From the NCBI GenBank assembly GCA_905147135.1, contig LR990041.1:12337907-12401906 (forward strand): DNA of 64,000 bases, read 5' to 3'. The translations under genes were made by a program, and so were the position numbers. Shown here in pieces: positions 41,650-52,171 of the stretch (the first letter of the stretch is position 1; the number at the start of each line of letters is the position of its first letter). The notes below the pieces were generated by a model. It was not told the DNA's origin. It ran no database searches and was given only the letters and a program-made list of their open reading frames with translations. The DNA comes from Blastobasis lacticolella (Eukaryota > Arthropoda > Insecta > Lepidoptera > Blastobasidae).

Positions 41650-43167
41650 ATGGCAACCCCCCCCCTGATGACAAGCACACACCGGCCACGGCCCCCAGTA
41701 CCCGGCGGCCCCGCTATTCCGGACTATGGTAGCGGTCACGGTAACGGCGGGGCAGGGGGTGCGAAGAATCACCGGATGCGACCAGGCTACCACAAAGCAC
41801 GACCACTGGCCCTGGCTACATACAATGTCCAGACACTGCGGACCGACGAAAAGCTCGTGGAACTGGAGGAAGTGGTAAGCAGATTAAATTGGGATATTAT
41901 AGGGTTATCTGAAGTCCGAAGAAAGGGGGAGGACTCGATAATCCTAAAGTCCGGAAATCTGCTTTACTTCCGGGAGGGCGACCAACTGTCCCTAGGTGGT
42001 GTCGGGTTCCTCGTCCACAAATCCCTCGTGAACAACATCGTCAAAATCGAGAGTGTGTCGTCTAGGGTAGCGTACCTTATACTCAGAATTACCAAGCGGT
42101 ATTCGTTGAAGGTCAAACAGGTCTACGCACCGACTTCGACTCACTCCGACGATGAAGTGGAGGCTATGTATGAGGATATTTCTACAGCCATGCATACCTC
42201 CAAGACACACTATACCGTTGTCATGGGGGATTTCAACGCGAAACTGGGCAAACGAGGCGGAGACGAGTTGAGAGTGGGGCAATTTGGAATTGGAAGTCGG
42301 AACGCCCGTGGCCAGATGCTGGCCGGCTTTATGGAGAAGGAGGGACTCTTTATGATGAACTCATTTTTCAGGAAGCCGGATCATCGCAGATGGACGTGGG
42401 TTAGTCCCGATGGTGTCACAAAAAATGAGATTGACTTCATCCTATCTACGAAACGGCATATATTCAATGATGTCTCGGTGATCAATAGCGTTAAAATTGG
42501 CAGTGATCACCGCTTGGTAAGAGGCACATTGAATATTAATCCCCAGCTGGAAAGATCGAGATTGATGAGGTCCACGCTCCGGCCTATACCCATCCAAATC
42601 CAAAACCCCGAGAGCTTTCAACTCGAATTACAAAATCGCTTCGAGTGCCTAGGAGAGTGCGTCGACGTGGACGACTATAATAACAGGTTCGTGGAAACTG
42701 TCTATACGGTTGGGTCAAAGTTTTATAAGGCCTGCCGTACAAACAGAACAAACAAAATCTCTGACGATACCCTCAAACTCATCGAAGAAAGACGCGGAAT
42801 GACTCTGCAATCCCCTGATGATGTCTCTCAATTTAGGCGACTTAATCGACAGATCTCCAAGTCTCTGACTCGCGACATACGCCGCTTCAATACTACCAAT
42901 ATTGAGGCGGCGATCGAGCGGAACAAAGGCTCTAAAGTCTTTGCGAGAGATCTGTCGATTGGACAGAGCCAGTTGACGAGACTGAAAACGGATGACGGCA
43001 GAGTTGTTTCGACCAAGTCCGAGGTTTTGAGGGAAGTGGAGAGGTTCTATGGACAGTTATACACGACAACACGGGCACCTGTTACCAGTATGGCAAAAGA
43101 CCCCCAGAGCCAAGTTGACCCGACACTACACCGAAGATATCCCGGACATCAGCCTGTACGAGATTAG
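41650..43167 (+). pseudogene. RTE polyprotein, N-terminal part: AP endonuclease
   Basis: Starts at ATG 41650; an upstream GTG in the same frame is less likely. A nine-C run right after the start is a slippage risk. After a Pro/Gly-rich leader of about 50 residues comes an APE-type endonuclease: LATYNVQTLR, DIIGLSEVRRKG (catalytic Glu), KQVYAPTS, VVMGDFNAKLGK (Asp/Asn pair), RRWTWVSPDG, NEIDFILS and KIGSDHRLVRG (catalytic His). All key residues are present, so it could nick target DNA in the nucleus for target-primed reverse transcription. From about 43101 it runs out of frame for about 20 codons to a stop at 43165, while the true continuation lies in the next frame. Confidence 0.88.
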
Positions 43168-44644
43168 TATGGCTCTCAAACAGCTTAAGAACAACAAGGC
43201 GCCGGGTGATGATGGAATTACGGCTGAGCTTCTGAAAGCTGGTGGCAAACCTGTGCTTAAGACCCTTCAGAAGCTGTTCAATTTCGTCATCCTCGAGGGC
43301 AAAACGCCGGAAGCATGGCACAGAAGCATAGTCATATTGTTCTTCAAGAAAGGTGATAAGGCTCTCTTGAAGAACTTCAGACCAATATCGCTGCTGACCC
43401 ATGTCTATAAGCTGTTTTCGAGAGTCATTACGAATCGTCTCGCACGCAGGTTTGATGACTTCCAGCCTCCCGAACAAGCCGGATTCCGAAAAGGTTTTAG
43501 TACCATAGACCACATACATACGCTGCGGCAGGTTGTACAGAAGACCGAAGAGTATAACCGGCCATTATGCTTGGCGTTTGTGGACTATGAGAAAGCTTTC
43601 GATTCGATCGAAACTTGGGCGGTGCTCCAGTCTCTACAGCGGTGCCAAATTGACTATCGATATATCGAAGCACTGAAGTGTTTGTACGAAAACGCCACTA
43701 TGTCAGTTCGTCTCCAGGACAAGACCACAGAACCTATTCAGCTGCAGCGAGGTGTTAGACAAGGTGATGTCATATCACCAAAGTTGTTCACCGCTGCACT
43801 GGAGGATATCTTTAGGCTTCTGGACTGGGACGGACTTGGCATCAATATTAACGGCGAGTACCTCACGCACCTCAGATTTGCTGACGATATCGTAGTCATG
43901 GCTGAAACCCTGGAAGACTTGGGCAAAATGCTCGATGACCTCTGTAGTGCCTCTCAACAAGTAGGTCTTAAAATGAACATGGACAAGACGAAAATTATGT
44001 CGAATGTCCATGTTGTGCCTACTCCAGTGACAGTTGGAGGCACTCCACTTGAAGTTGTTGACGACTATACATACCTAGGACAAATAGTCCGGCTAGGTAG
44101 GTCCAATTTCGAGAAAGAGGTCAATCGACGAATCCAACTCGGTTGGGCAGCGTTCGGGAAGCTACGCCACATATTTTCGTCCCAATTACCGCAGTGTCTC
44201 AAGACGAAGGTCTTTGACCAATGTGTGTTGCCAGTGATGACTTACGGATCTGAAACGTGGCCACTCACTATGGGCCTTATAAGAAAGCTCACTGTTGCCC
44301 AAAGGGCAATGGAAAGAGCTATGCTCGGAGTTTCTTTGCGCGATCGAGTCAGAAATGAGGAGATCCGCAAGCGAACCAAGGTCACCGACATAGCTCTAAG
44401 GATTGCCAGACTGAAGTGGCAGTGGGCAGGGCACATAGCTCGAAGAACAGATGGCCGATGGGGCAGTAAAGTTCTCGAGTGGCGACCACGTACCGCTAGA
44501 CGCAGCGTGGGTAGGCCTCCTACAAGGTGGACCGACGACCTGGTAAGGATCGCAGGTACCAGCTGGATGCGGAAAGCACAGGACCGGTCTTTGTGGAGAT
44601 CTCTGGGGGAGGCCTATGCCCAGCAGTGGGCGTCTTCTGGCTGA
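43100..44644 (+). pseudogene. RTE polyprotein, C-terminal part: reverse transcriptase
   Basis: Continues the polyprotein from the CCCCC run at 43101-43105; the frame itself opens at 43049. RT motifs in order: NKAPGDDGITAELLKAG, FKKGDKALLKNFRPISLL, PPEQAGFRKGFSTIDHI, CLAFVDYEKAFDSIETW (motif A Asp), QLQRGVRQGDVISPKLF (motif B), LTHLRFADDIVVMAE (catalytic FADD) and LKMNMDKTKIM. The C-terminal tail has ERAMLGVSLRDRVRNEEIRK, LKWQWAGHIARR and RRSVGRPPTRWTDDLVRIAG. Ends at TGA 44642-44644. No internal stop and every catalytic residue is present; the only visible lesion in the polyprotein is the single-base frame change upstream. Confidence 0.88.
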
Positions 44645-44662
44645 TATGATGATAGGAGACTA

Positions 44663-46140
44663 GATGCTACATATTAATATATCGTCCCTATACGTACTTA
44701 AACGCGTTTCAGCCGTGATGCTTTAAAATAATACAAATAATAAGAGATTTTCCCAAGAACCAATAATTTTTTTATTTTTCTAATAAGTATAATAGATAGC
44801 GTTATTTAGACATGATTCTCAAAAATAAATTAAAATGAGACCGTAAGATGTAAAAAATTTAATGACGGCGCTTTCTTTCTTTAAAATGCATTTTGCGTTT
44901 TCTTCTCAGAAAATGTACTAAAACTAAGTATTTTTTCACAAAAAACTTTTCCGAGTAACTTCGGTTACCAAATTCAATACTTGAGAATCCTATCTAAGCA
45001 GCGCCATCTAGTGAGGCAAAGCCGAACTATACTTTTTACTTTGTAATGTAGCTGTCTGAAAATCCCCCATTAATCTACACATACACTTGCATCGGCAGCC
45101 ACCGCCGGCAGCTGAACGGCAACTTTTACCATATTTGCTGTTTTGTATCTTTGCAAGCAGCATGGCTTTATAAGGCTCCAATTTTGTGGCTCTTATCTGA
45201 GCAGCCAATCCCGGTTTCTGCTTCTATAAATAGCCATCAAAGCTGAGTTTCTTGATTACCAATTTATTTTATCTTATTGACAGAAATCGCGGTACGCGCT
45301 AGCGTTAGGTAATATGAGCATAAAATTATATATTTTTTTTATGAAACAGTGGTTCTTCCGGTAAATTTTAAAACATTAATTGGGTATTTTCCACGGTCAA
45401 CAGTGGTCAAAGAACCCATGCTCCTTTCATTCTTTACGTCGCTCTTCGACACCAATTTCACTTTTAATATTTGGAAACTTTGTAATTAAGATTGATAGAT
45501 CTTTTATTTCTATTTTTTGAGATAATTATGTTGTAATTGACGACTTTTTCTAAGTAGTTCGTCAGAGAAATGGAAAGCAATAAAGAGTGGCCACTGTTGA
45601 AGAACTCATTCAAAAGCGATTTAGCTTCGCGGGCCTTCCGTATCATTAGCATTTGTTATTTGTTTCAGTGTTTTTGTGTAAAATGATAAGCATATATAGA
45701 TATTATATTGAAATATATATTTCAATATAATTTCTCTAAGGGCACAGAGGGACATAAGAAGACATAAGGGGTTGTTGTTACTAATTTGAGCAATGGTTGT
45801 TCAATCTTCCAGAACATAGAACATGAAATCTAAATAAATTATTGTGAGTTTAATAATAGAAGCACCTTTATATGAAAGTCTAAGCGTAAGGCCTTAGAAG
45901 CGAATCAGCCTATGAACAGATTGTCCTTTAAGCGATATGACCTAGTAGCAAATGGTCCCAATGTAAAAAAGCTTTTTACAAAGCTTTTTTAGATGAGTGT
46001 CACTATATTTGCTTACCAAATATCAAATGAATTTAATGCTATATCGGGCGTTCCGTTCTATTGCTTCCAAATCCATTGAGTGGGAATATTTAACACAATT
46101 AAAATAAACAAAAAAACAGGTAGATTCTTTTTTACCTAAT
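44663..46140. other. No gene seen
   Basis: About 1.5 kb with no recognised gene. Contains a 30-bp perfect palindrome at 45702-45731 and a small hairpin (AAAAAGCTTTT/AAAGCTTTTT) at about 45966-45990. Confidence 0.4.
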
Positions 46141-46352
46141 AGTCATCATATCAGCCAGAAGACGCCCACTGCTGAGCATAGGCCTCCCCGTCTCCACAGA
46201 GATATCCACAAAGGCCGTCCCTGTGCTTTCCGCATCCAGCTGGTACCTGCGATCCTTACCCAGGTTGTCGGTTCACCTTGTGGGAGGCCTACCCACGCTG
46301 AGTCTTCCGGTACGTGATCGCCATTTGAGAACTTTGCTGCCCCATTGGCCAA
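46141..46352 (-). pseudogene. RTE 3'-end fragment
   Basis: Minus strand: VRIAGTSWMRKAQGRPLWIS matches VRIAGTSWMRKAQDRSLWRS of the full-length RTE. The reading frame also contains an out-of-frame rendering of CGTACCGGAAGACTCAGCGT and ends at the ATGATGACT tail. Closer to the full-length copy than the fragment at 7868-8130, but truncated to about 210 bp. Confidence 0.8.
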
Positions 46353-46436
46353 GACCCACCTAATAGTATTGGAATAGAATAGATCTCCACCTACGTTGAA
46401 GATTAATCATTCAATACCATTGGCGAAGCAAAGTTG
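46353..46436. other. No gene seen
   Basis: Short spacer. Confidence 0.4.
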
Positions 46437-46785
46437 ACCAGCAGGGCTAGCGCAATTTTGCCCGTGACTTAACTCGCACCGAGAAAGAACCTTTGTTTCT
46501 TTCTCTCAATAGGTACTAAATGAAAGAGAGAGCAGTATCTATATAGCGCCTTTTTTCGCTTGTCGCGCGCGAAAGCACACTTATGCTAGCCGTGCTGCAT
46601 GTCATGGCAATGGTGTGCCCGCGACACAGCTCGTACTGCGAGAGAGCGTCTGTTTTCTTATCTTCTTACTAAGATGAAAGAGGTGCAGTATCTATGTTGC
46701 GCCTTTTTTGGCTTGCCGCGCGCGAATGAATGAATGAATGAATGAAAGCACACTTGTGCTAGTCGTGTAGTCGTCTTCCGCTGGG
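46437..46785. repeat. Two tandem GCTAGCA-family MITE-like units with GAAT microsatellite
   Basis: Unit 1 (about 46437-46592) and unit 2 (about 46593-46775) share CAGTATCTATATAGCGCCTT or CAGTATCTATGTTGCGCCTT, then TTTT and CGCTTGTCGCGCGCGAA or GGCTTGCCGCGCGCGAA, and AAAGCACACTTGTGCTAG. In unit 2 a run of GAAT units (about 46723-46745) lies between the last two blocks. Similar single copies are at 1601-1755 and 25708-25860. Confidence 0.55.
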
Positions 46786-48269
46786 GACCGACTGGGGTCG
46801 ACTGGTTAAACAGTTTAGGGCCCCGTGACGATATTTATTTTAATTTTTATGTACCTATAATGCAGGCAACAATCTGCTTTTCAAATCTATAACCGCATTA
46901 AAAATTTTGTCTTGCCTATTTTTTACATTAGTGTTGCCTATTTATGAAAGTATTCGTTATAAATGCTATATAGTTCTTGATATAGTCACCTAAAGAGTTG
47001 ACGCAAAACAGACACCGAAATTTTCATTGCAGCCCAAAAATACTAGGAGAAAAGTTTCCTGGAAAGCGTGGTGCCGAAGTCTCGCTGTTACGTTTCCACT
47101 CGCTCTCGAAGAAGCGGCAAAGATGAATGGCTTTCAATATGAAATTGAATTCCGCGGTTCATTGCTTTTCAATTTGTCGGGGGGCGTGAGCGGCGTTTAC
47201 CCCCGATATCTACTCCAAGGTGCGGCGCACAATACAATACTGTTCACTCGGAAACTTGAAACAAGCAAGGGTAAAAAAGTGGAAGCCAACCGACTCGACT
47301 TTGACGATCGACTTACTCGTCTATGTATTTGCGCCGCGGCTGTGGTGCAGTGCACTCGCGTTTCTAGACGACCTATTGAAGTTAGCAAACGTATTAAAAA
47401 ACTAAAGGTATACATAGTTTCAATAGTTACTCTGAGTCTGGATATTTAGGTACTGTTTCACTGTCGCCTACTCCCATGGGATACGGGCGTGAGTGTGTAT
47501 GTATGTTTACTTTGATAGATTGAGAAGTTTAATGTTGTAGTGTCTATTAGTAGTAGTAATGTTGGTATTGAATCGAAAATATATACGACAAAGAAAAGAA
47601 GATTGGTAGTCATAATGCAATCAATACCAAGAACAATGAATAATATGTCTAATAAACAATAATGTCCTACTACAAATACTTTTCCAAGAAATACTGTCTT
47701 ACAACTGTACAAGTATAATAAAAATGTCTGATTATTATCAGGCAGCTCCTTCCGTGCACAGCACTTTGTTTTGCGTTTCGAGCACAAAATATAATTCCGG
47801 CCGTGTTTCGATATAATCCTTTTGCTAACGATTCTGCATTTAAGTCTCCCCTCTTTCAGTACGTAGGTTTACTGAAGGTTATGTATCTATATAGTAAATA
47901 CGTATTGTGTCCATTTCGTATTCTTTCATAACTAAAAGACAGATGGACGAGCAATAGGACTAGCGCGAAAAAAATACAAGGACACGAAATAAAAAAATCT
48001 CGTATCGAACCTTGCATATTTGAATTAATCGCTCTGGTCAAAGGCATACTCCACCTCGTAATAAACTGGACTTGCACTGCCCGCATTTTACAGTTTCTCA
48101 CGTCTCTGAATAGATCGTTGGTTCTCTTTCCCCTGTCTGCCAAAGCAAACATTTATCAATAAAAATATTAATATCTACGTGAACAGAAAACTTTTTACTT
48201 TATTTTTAAACCTTTTGCACGCAGAGAGCGGTGGAAGATAGCTAAAATTTATCCGTGTGTCGAGATGAA
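46786..48269. other. No recognised gene; one unexplained open frame
   Basis: 47027-47449 is open on the plus strand for 140 codons, with the first ATG at 47123 giving 108 codons. The protein is basic and shows no known domain. The region 47040-47400 is GC-richer than its flanks. The rest is AT-rich without recognised TEs. Confidence 0.3.
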
Positions 48270-48415
48270 TAAGGCGTTAATGTCCCCATTGTGCTCTCGC
48301 GCACGAGGGCCCGGGATCCGCCATGACCATGATCCCTGGCAGATCAGGTTATTGCAGTGGAGCGACTGCCACCTGACCTCCGTGACCCTGTTAATAGGGG
48401 AACACGAACAAACTG
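48270..48415 (-). mobile_element. SINE-1 fragment
   Basis: Plus-strand blocks GCGCACGAGGGCCCGGGATC, CGCCATGACCATGATCC, CAGATCAGGTTATTGCAGTG, GCCACCTGACCTCCGTGACC match 20885-21010. Tail half only, no tRNA-like head. Confidence 0.65.
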
Positions 48416-51189
48416 GTAGAATATATACTAGTATAGTAACTCAAATAAAAAAGACGAATTTGTGTCACTGTTTGATCTCTCATGCTATTCTCTAACAATT
48501 TATTAATAGGCGTCCTACTCATAATTAATCAATAGATAGTCTACTGATTCAAAACATGTACCTAATCCAATTGCAATTTTATTTTATTGTGGTGTACGGC
48601 TAACAAATCAAATTCGAAACAGCTACTTCACTCTCCTGATCCAATTTTTGGGCGCCCTAAACGCCTGTGATATTTGGATCATCGATTGGGTAATTTCCCT
48701 TTCCCTTTACGCCGTGGGGATCTATTTCCTTAATTTCATAAACAATACGGCCCGCTCTCTCACTGGAAATAGCCACGTTGAACTAATTCTGAGAGTGAAA
48801 CGTTAAGCGTTTCATTATTCCAAACATCGCAGGCCCGACGCTCGGGCTACACCGGGGCCGCTATAATCGTTGAATCGTATTACCATTACAACAACTGTCC
48901 ACGGCGCCAGCTGGCTCTAACAACTTTATTTCATGAATCGAGAACCTTTCTAGTACGAACTCGCTTTTAGGGGTACTCTGGCGGGCGTTCTAATCAAATA
49001 GCAGTGCACACATGCGCCCAAAGACTGCCAGCCGGATGTAGTCCATAAAATATTCGATAACCACTGAAATATTCTCCTTCATTGCCTCGACTCGGGTAAT
49101 ACATCGGGGATGCCTGTTTTCTGCCATAAAATTCAAATGAGGAGTTTTAAAGATGACATTTAAAAAAAAGAGCTTCTCCTATCGTCAATAGATGGCGCAA
49201 TTCAGTGCTAAAATGTCAAACACCAAAGGACCAATATAATTGAATGATTAATTGTTTGGGATTTTTTAATTAGACAATTTATTTACAAGGAGATAAAACC
49301 TGTTTTTTTTAACTTTCAAATTGAAAACCTCTTACTTTTTGGTTTCATCTAAGCATTAGACCAATTACTTTAGTAATTCGCAAATTGGGTGGGGTCTTTA
49401 ATAATTAATAATTCGCAGCCGTAATACTGGCTATTACAGTCGTGTCGTGCTATGTGTATTTATTGTGAAAAATATTTTGATATGACGTCAAAAGAACGAC
49501 GTGACGTGACGTGTGGAAGAGAGTGAACGTCTTCATTTTCAGAAAAGGGGTGCACGACGGAAATTCAATCGTCATAAAAATTGTGTAGGTACTTTTACGC
49601 AGCGATTTCTCGAAAAGCATTATAGATGTAAAGTGAAATCAACGTCGTAAAGTTCATTTCGGCGCCTTGTTGATCATGTGCCCTTTGCTATGAAATTATT
49701 TGTTTTATCAAGCACATCAGGTCTCTTTTTAGAACGGTAATAGAAAAACCAATAATCATCACCAATCTCCGCTCCGAGCAGACACAGTTAGCAAAATAAG
49801 GCACTATCTAACACCAACCATCACCATCTTCTTAACAATAGCAAGTGAATTTTGGCTGTTAGTTTACATTACATTTCGGCCAGTGGAAGACATAATTCTC
49901 AACCGAACATTCTCTTGTTTGTAGAGTAACTGTAACACATAACTAACGTTATACTATAATGTGACAGTTTTAATACAATGTACGGTGCACGAATATTCGT
50001 CGGGTAAGTTTCAGTTGCAAATTCTGGCCATGCAGTCTGATAAATTACGGGCGACATAGGTAGTTGTGATTTCTGTAAACGAATACAAAATGTTATGGCA
50101 ATTTTCGACAGATACATAAAAGTAAGTAAACAAAAGAGGTAATTCCAGCTGGGTTATTTATTATGCCTTGCCGTGCCTTTCAATTTAAGTCAATCGAATT
50201 CTGTTTGTTTTGTTTCGTTTGATCTTACGTTGTAATTTGTATTTTTTTTTCTCGTTTAATATGCGAGGAGGCAAAGCTTTAGCCAACGATTTCACTTTAT
50301 AAATTGAATTCGATTGTAGTTCAATCATTTGCCTTTTATTAAATTTGATAGGACGTAATTACGAAATTTGGAAAAATAATTCTCTGGCTTTACTGGCTTA
50401 CCTATTTTAGCTGTGAGTTGAAAGCTTTTATTTTCCACCATGGTAACATTGGTGGTAAAAGCCGTTTTAATTAACCGATGGTCAGATTTGGTGGTCAGTT
50501 GGTAAGGGAAAAGACCACGCGTGAGTCAGATTCACGCAGTGAGGATTTCTATTATTAATTTTTGGATTGAGCTATTGTAATCTCAACTAATTGGATATAA
50601 TATATCATACTGTATTATAGTATAATGCACATGGAGAAATATTAAGATTAGATAAGAGAAAGTCTTATTGAAGTCAAAGGAACATTGAAGTAGGTACTTA
50701 TAATTCATTATAGTAAAAAGATTACAATGTATAACATAAAATTCTTTTCAATACTTAAGTATACTTTTTGTAAAGGTTGTAGGTTGTGATACTTTTAGTT
50801 TATAAAATATCGTCTTATTTGATTTTGTCTTAATTAATTATTTTGAGCCAAAGATATTGGAGATAATGAAGAGCCAATTTCTTTTGAGTCTTTTTCTCTT
50901 CTCAAATTTGTCTTTTTTAATTTTTCTTCTGAGTCGTTTATAAATGACCAACGTTCACATCTTGAAATGTCTTATCAATGCTAACAATAGTGACGCTGTC
51001 AACGGGTCAGACACGTATGTTGCACTTTGGTTGCACTGCACTAGAGTTATTTTTGTTATTAGTGATGATAATTCTAAATTAAAAAATGTAAAAGTGAGTC
51101 TATACAGAATAGACGAGTCCCATAACGTCGTTTTTGTCGTAAGGAGAATTGCGCCTGAGCGAAGTCGCCATCACCAAGCAATGTGCGAA
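48416..51189. other. TE-poor region, no gene recognised
   Basis: About 2.8 kb. 48640-49110 has few repeats, a high density of CpG and mixed homeodomain-like ATTA words, so it is a candidate conserved non-coding block. The rest is AT-rich. No TE or host exon recognised. Confidence 0.3.
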
Positions 51190-51797
51190 CTAGGGGTCGC
51201 AAACCGGGAACCCGGATACCGAAAATACCGGGATCCCGGACCAAAAATATGCCTTCACAATATCGGTATTTATTTGACTAATACCGGGATTTTTGGTATT
51301 CAGTAAAAATAAGATTATATATTTACGCTATTAGAATACATTTTATACTCTTATTAGACTTAAAGATTATTAGAAATATTATATTTAAGATTTTTATTCA
51401 AGACAAAGCGTTTGTTACTGATTTATATTCCAACTGACGTGTCTGACTTGCCGACTTATTCAATAGTCGAATGCTTTTGCCTGAAGCTTAAAATATCTTA
51501 ATATTATTAGTCTTAGACAGTTCTTACTTATATTTTGTTCTGGATTCGTACCGGCAAAACGAATAATAGTTTGAATAAGAATTTGCTCAAACACTATATC
51601 AAAAGAAAAGATTTATCATACTGTAATGTTTTTCTTTTAGAAAATAACCTTTCGTATGAAATCATCTAACTATTTGGGAGTAGCCAGCCTTTTTAAGTAC
51701 TATTTATTTAAGTATTATAATGGAATCCCGGTATTGACCGCATGTTAATACCGAAAATCCCGGTTTTGAAAAGCAATACCGGTATTGCGACCCCTAG
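51190..51797. mobile_element. hAT-like MITE, 608 bp
   Basis: CTAGGGGTCGCAA at 51190-51202 is repeated in exact reverse complement at 51785-51797. Both ends continue with CCGGGA/ACCGGTATT-type subterminal repeats (ATACCGGGATCCCGG left; CCCGGTATTGACC and GGTATTGCG right). AGGGGTCGCAA resembles hAT ends (CAGGGGTC...). The 8-bp flanks TGTGCGAA and TGTTTACC share only their first bases, so the target duplication has decayed or the ends are misplaced. No transposase. Confidence 0.7.
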
Positions 51798-51956
51798 TGT
51801 TTACCGTATAGCGGTTACGGAGGCGCCTGGCAGTGAAGACGTCGCCTTTTTACGGCAAAAACGATGCTATGCGATATAACTATAAAGTATATGTTAGATT
51901 TCTTTGTTTATCCGTCTCCGCCGCGCGCTTAACCTGCGTCTCTTCTGTATAAGCCG
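51798..51956. other. No gene seen
   Basis: Short CpG-containing spacer between two MITEs. Confidence 0.4.
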
Positions 51957-52171
51957 CGCCTAAATCTCGCGAACGTGCAGCAAATGCACTGTTGCAGCAA
52001 CTGCCGCTCGCGCGTCGCGCAGGAGCTACAATAGCGCGCAAGCGGCGTGTTGCATTTCATCGTATAAACCAATTGAAGAGGTGCATGGCGAGCCGCAATA
52101 TTTCAAAAATGGAGCTCGAGCCGTTGCTGCAACGGCGCCTTCGAAGCGCGTTCGCGAGATTCGGACTTAGC
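51957..52171. mobile_element. GC-rich MITE, copy 2
   Basis: The left part CTAAATCTCGCGAACGTGCA then CTGTTGCAGCAACTGCCGC is matched, in reverse complement, by GTCCGAATCTCGCGAACGCG and CGTTGCAGCAACGGCTCGA. Same family as 6093-6341 (shared TCNCGAACG and GTTGCAGCAAC words). The plus-strand frame through it is a by-product. Confidence 0.6.

Larger units (their letters stand above)
41520..44651 (+). mobile_element. Near full-length RTE non-LTR retrotransposon
   Basis: A 3.13-kb element bounded by an 11-bp direct repeat, ATAGGAGACTA, at 41509-41519 and 44652-44662, read as the target site duplication. Order: a leader of about 130 bp, an endonuclease/RT frame broken once near 43101-43105, and a short 3' end running into ATGATG. 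A compact single polyprotein with a minimal 3' UTR is typical of the RTE clade. 3' fragments of relatives are at 7868-8130 and 46141-46352, and a family of short derivatives shares its 5' leader. Confidence 0.9.

Noticed and set aside
41641..41793. Antisense gene over the RTE start
   Set aside because: A minus-strand frame shadowing the GC-rich RTE leader; no independent support.
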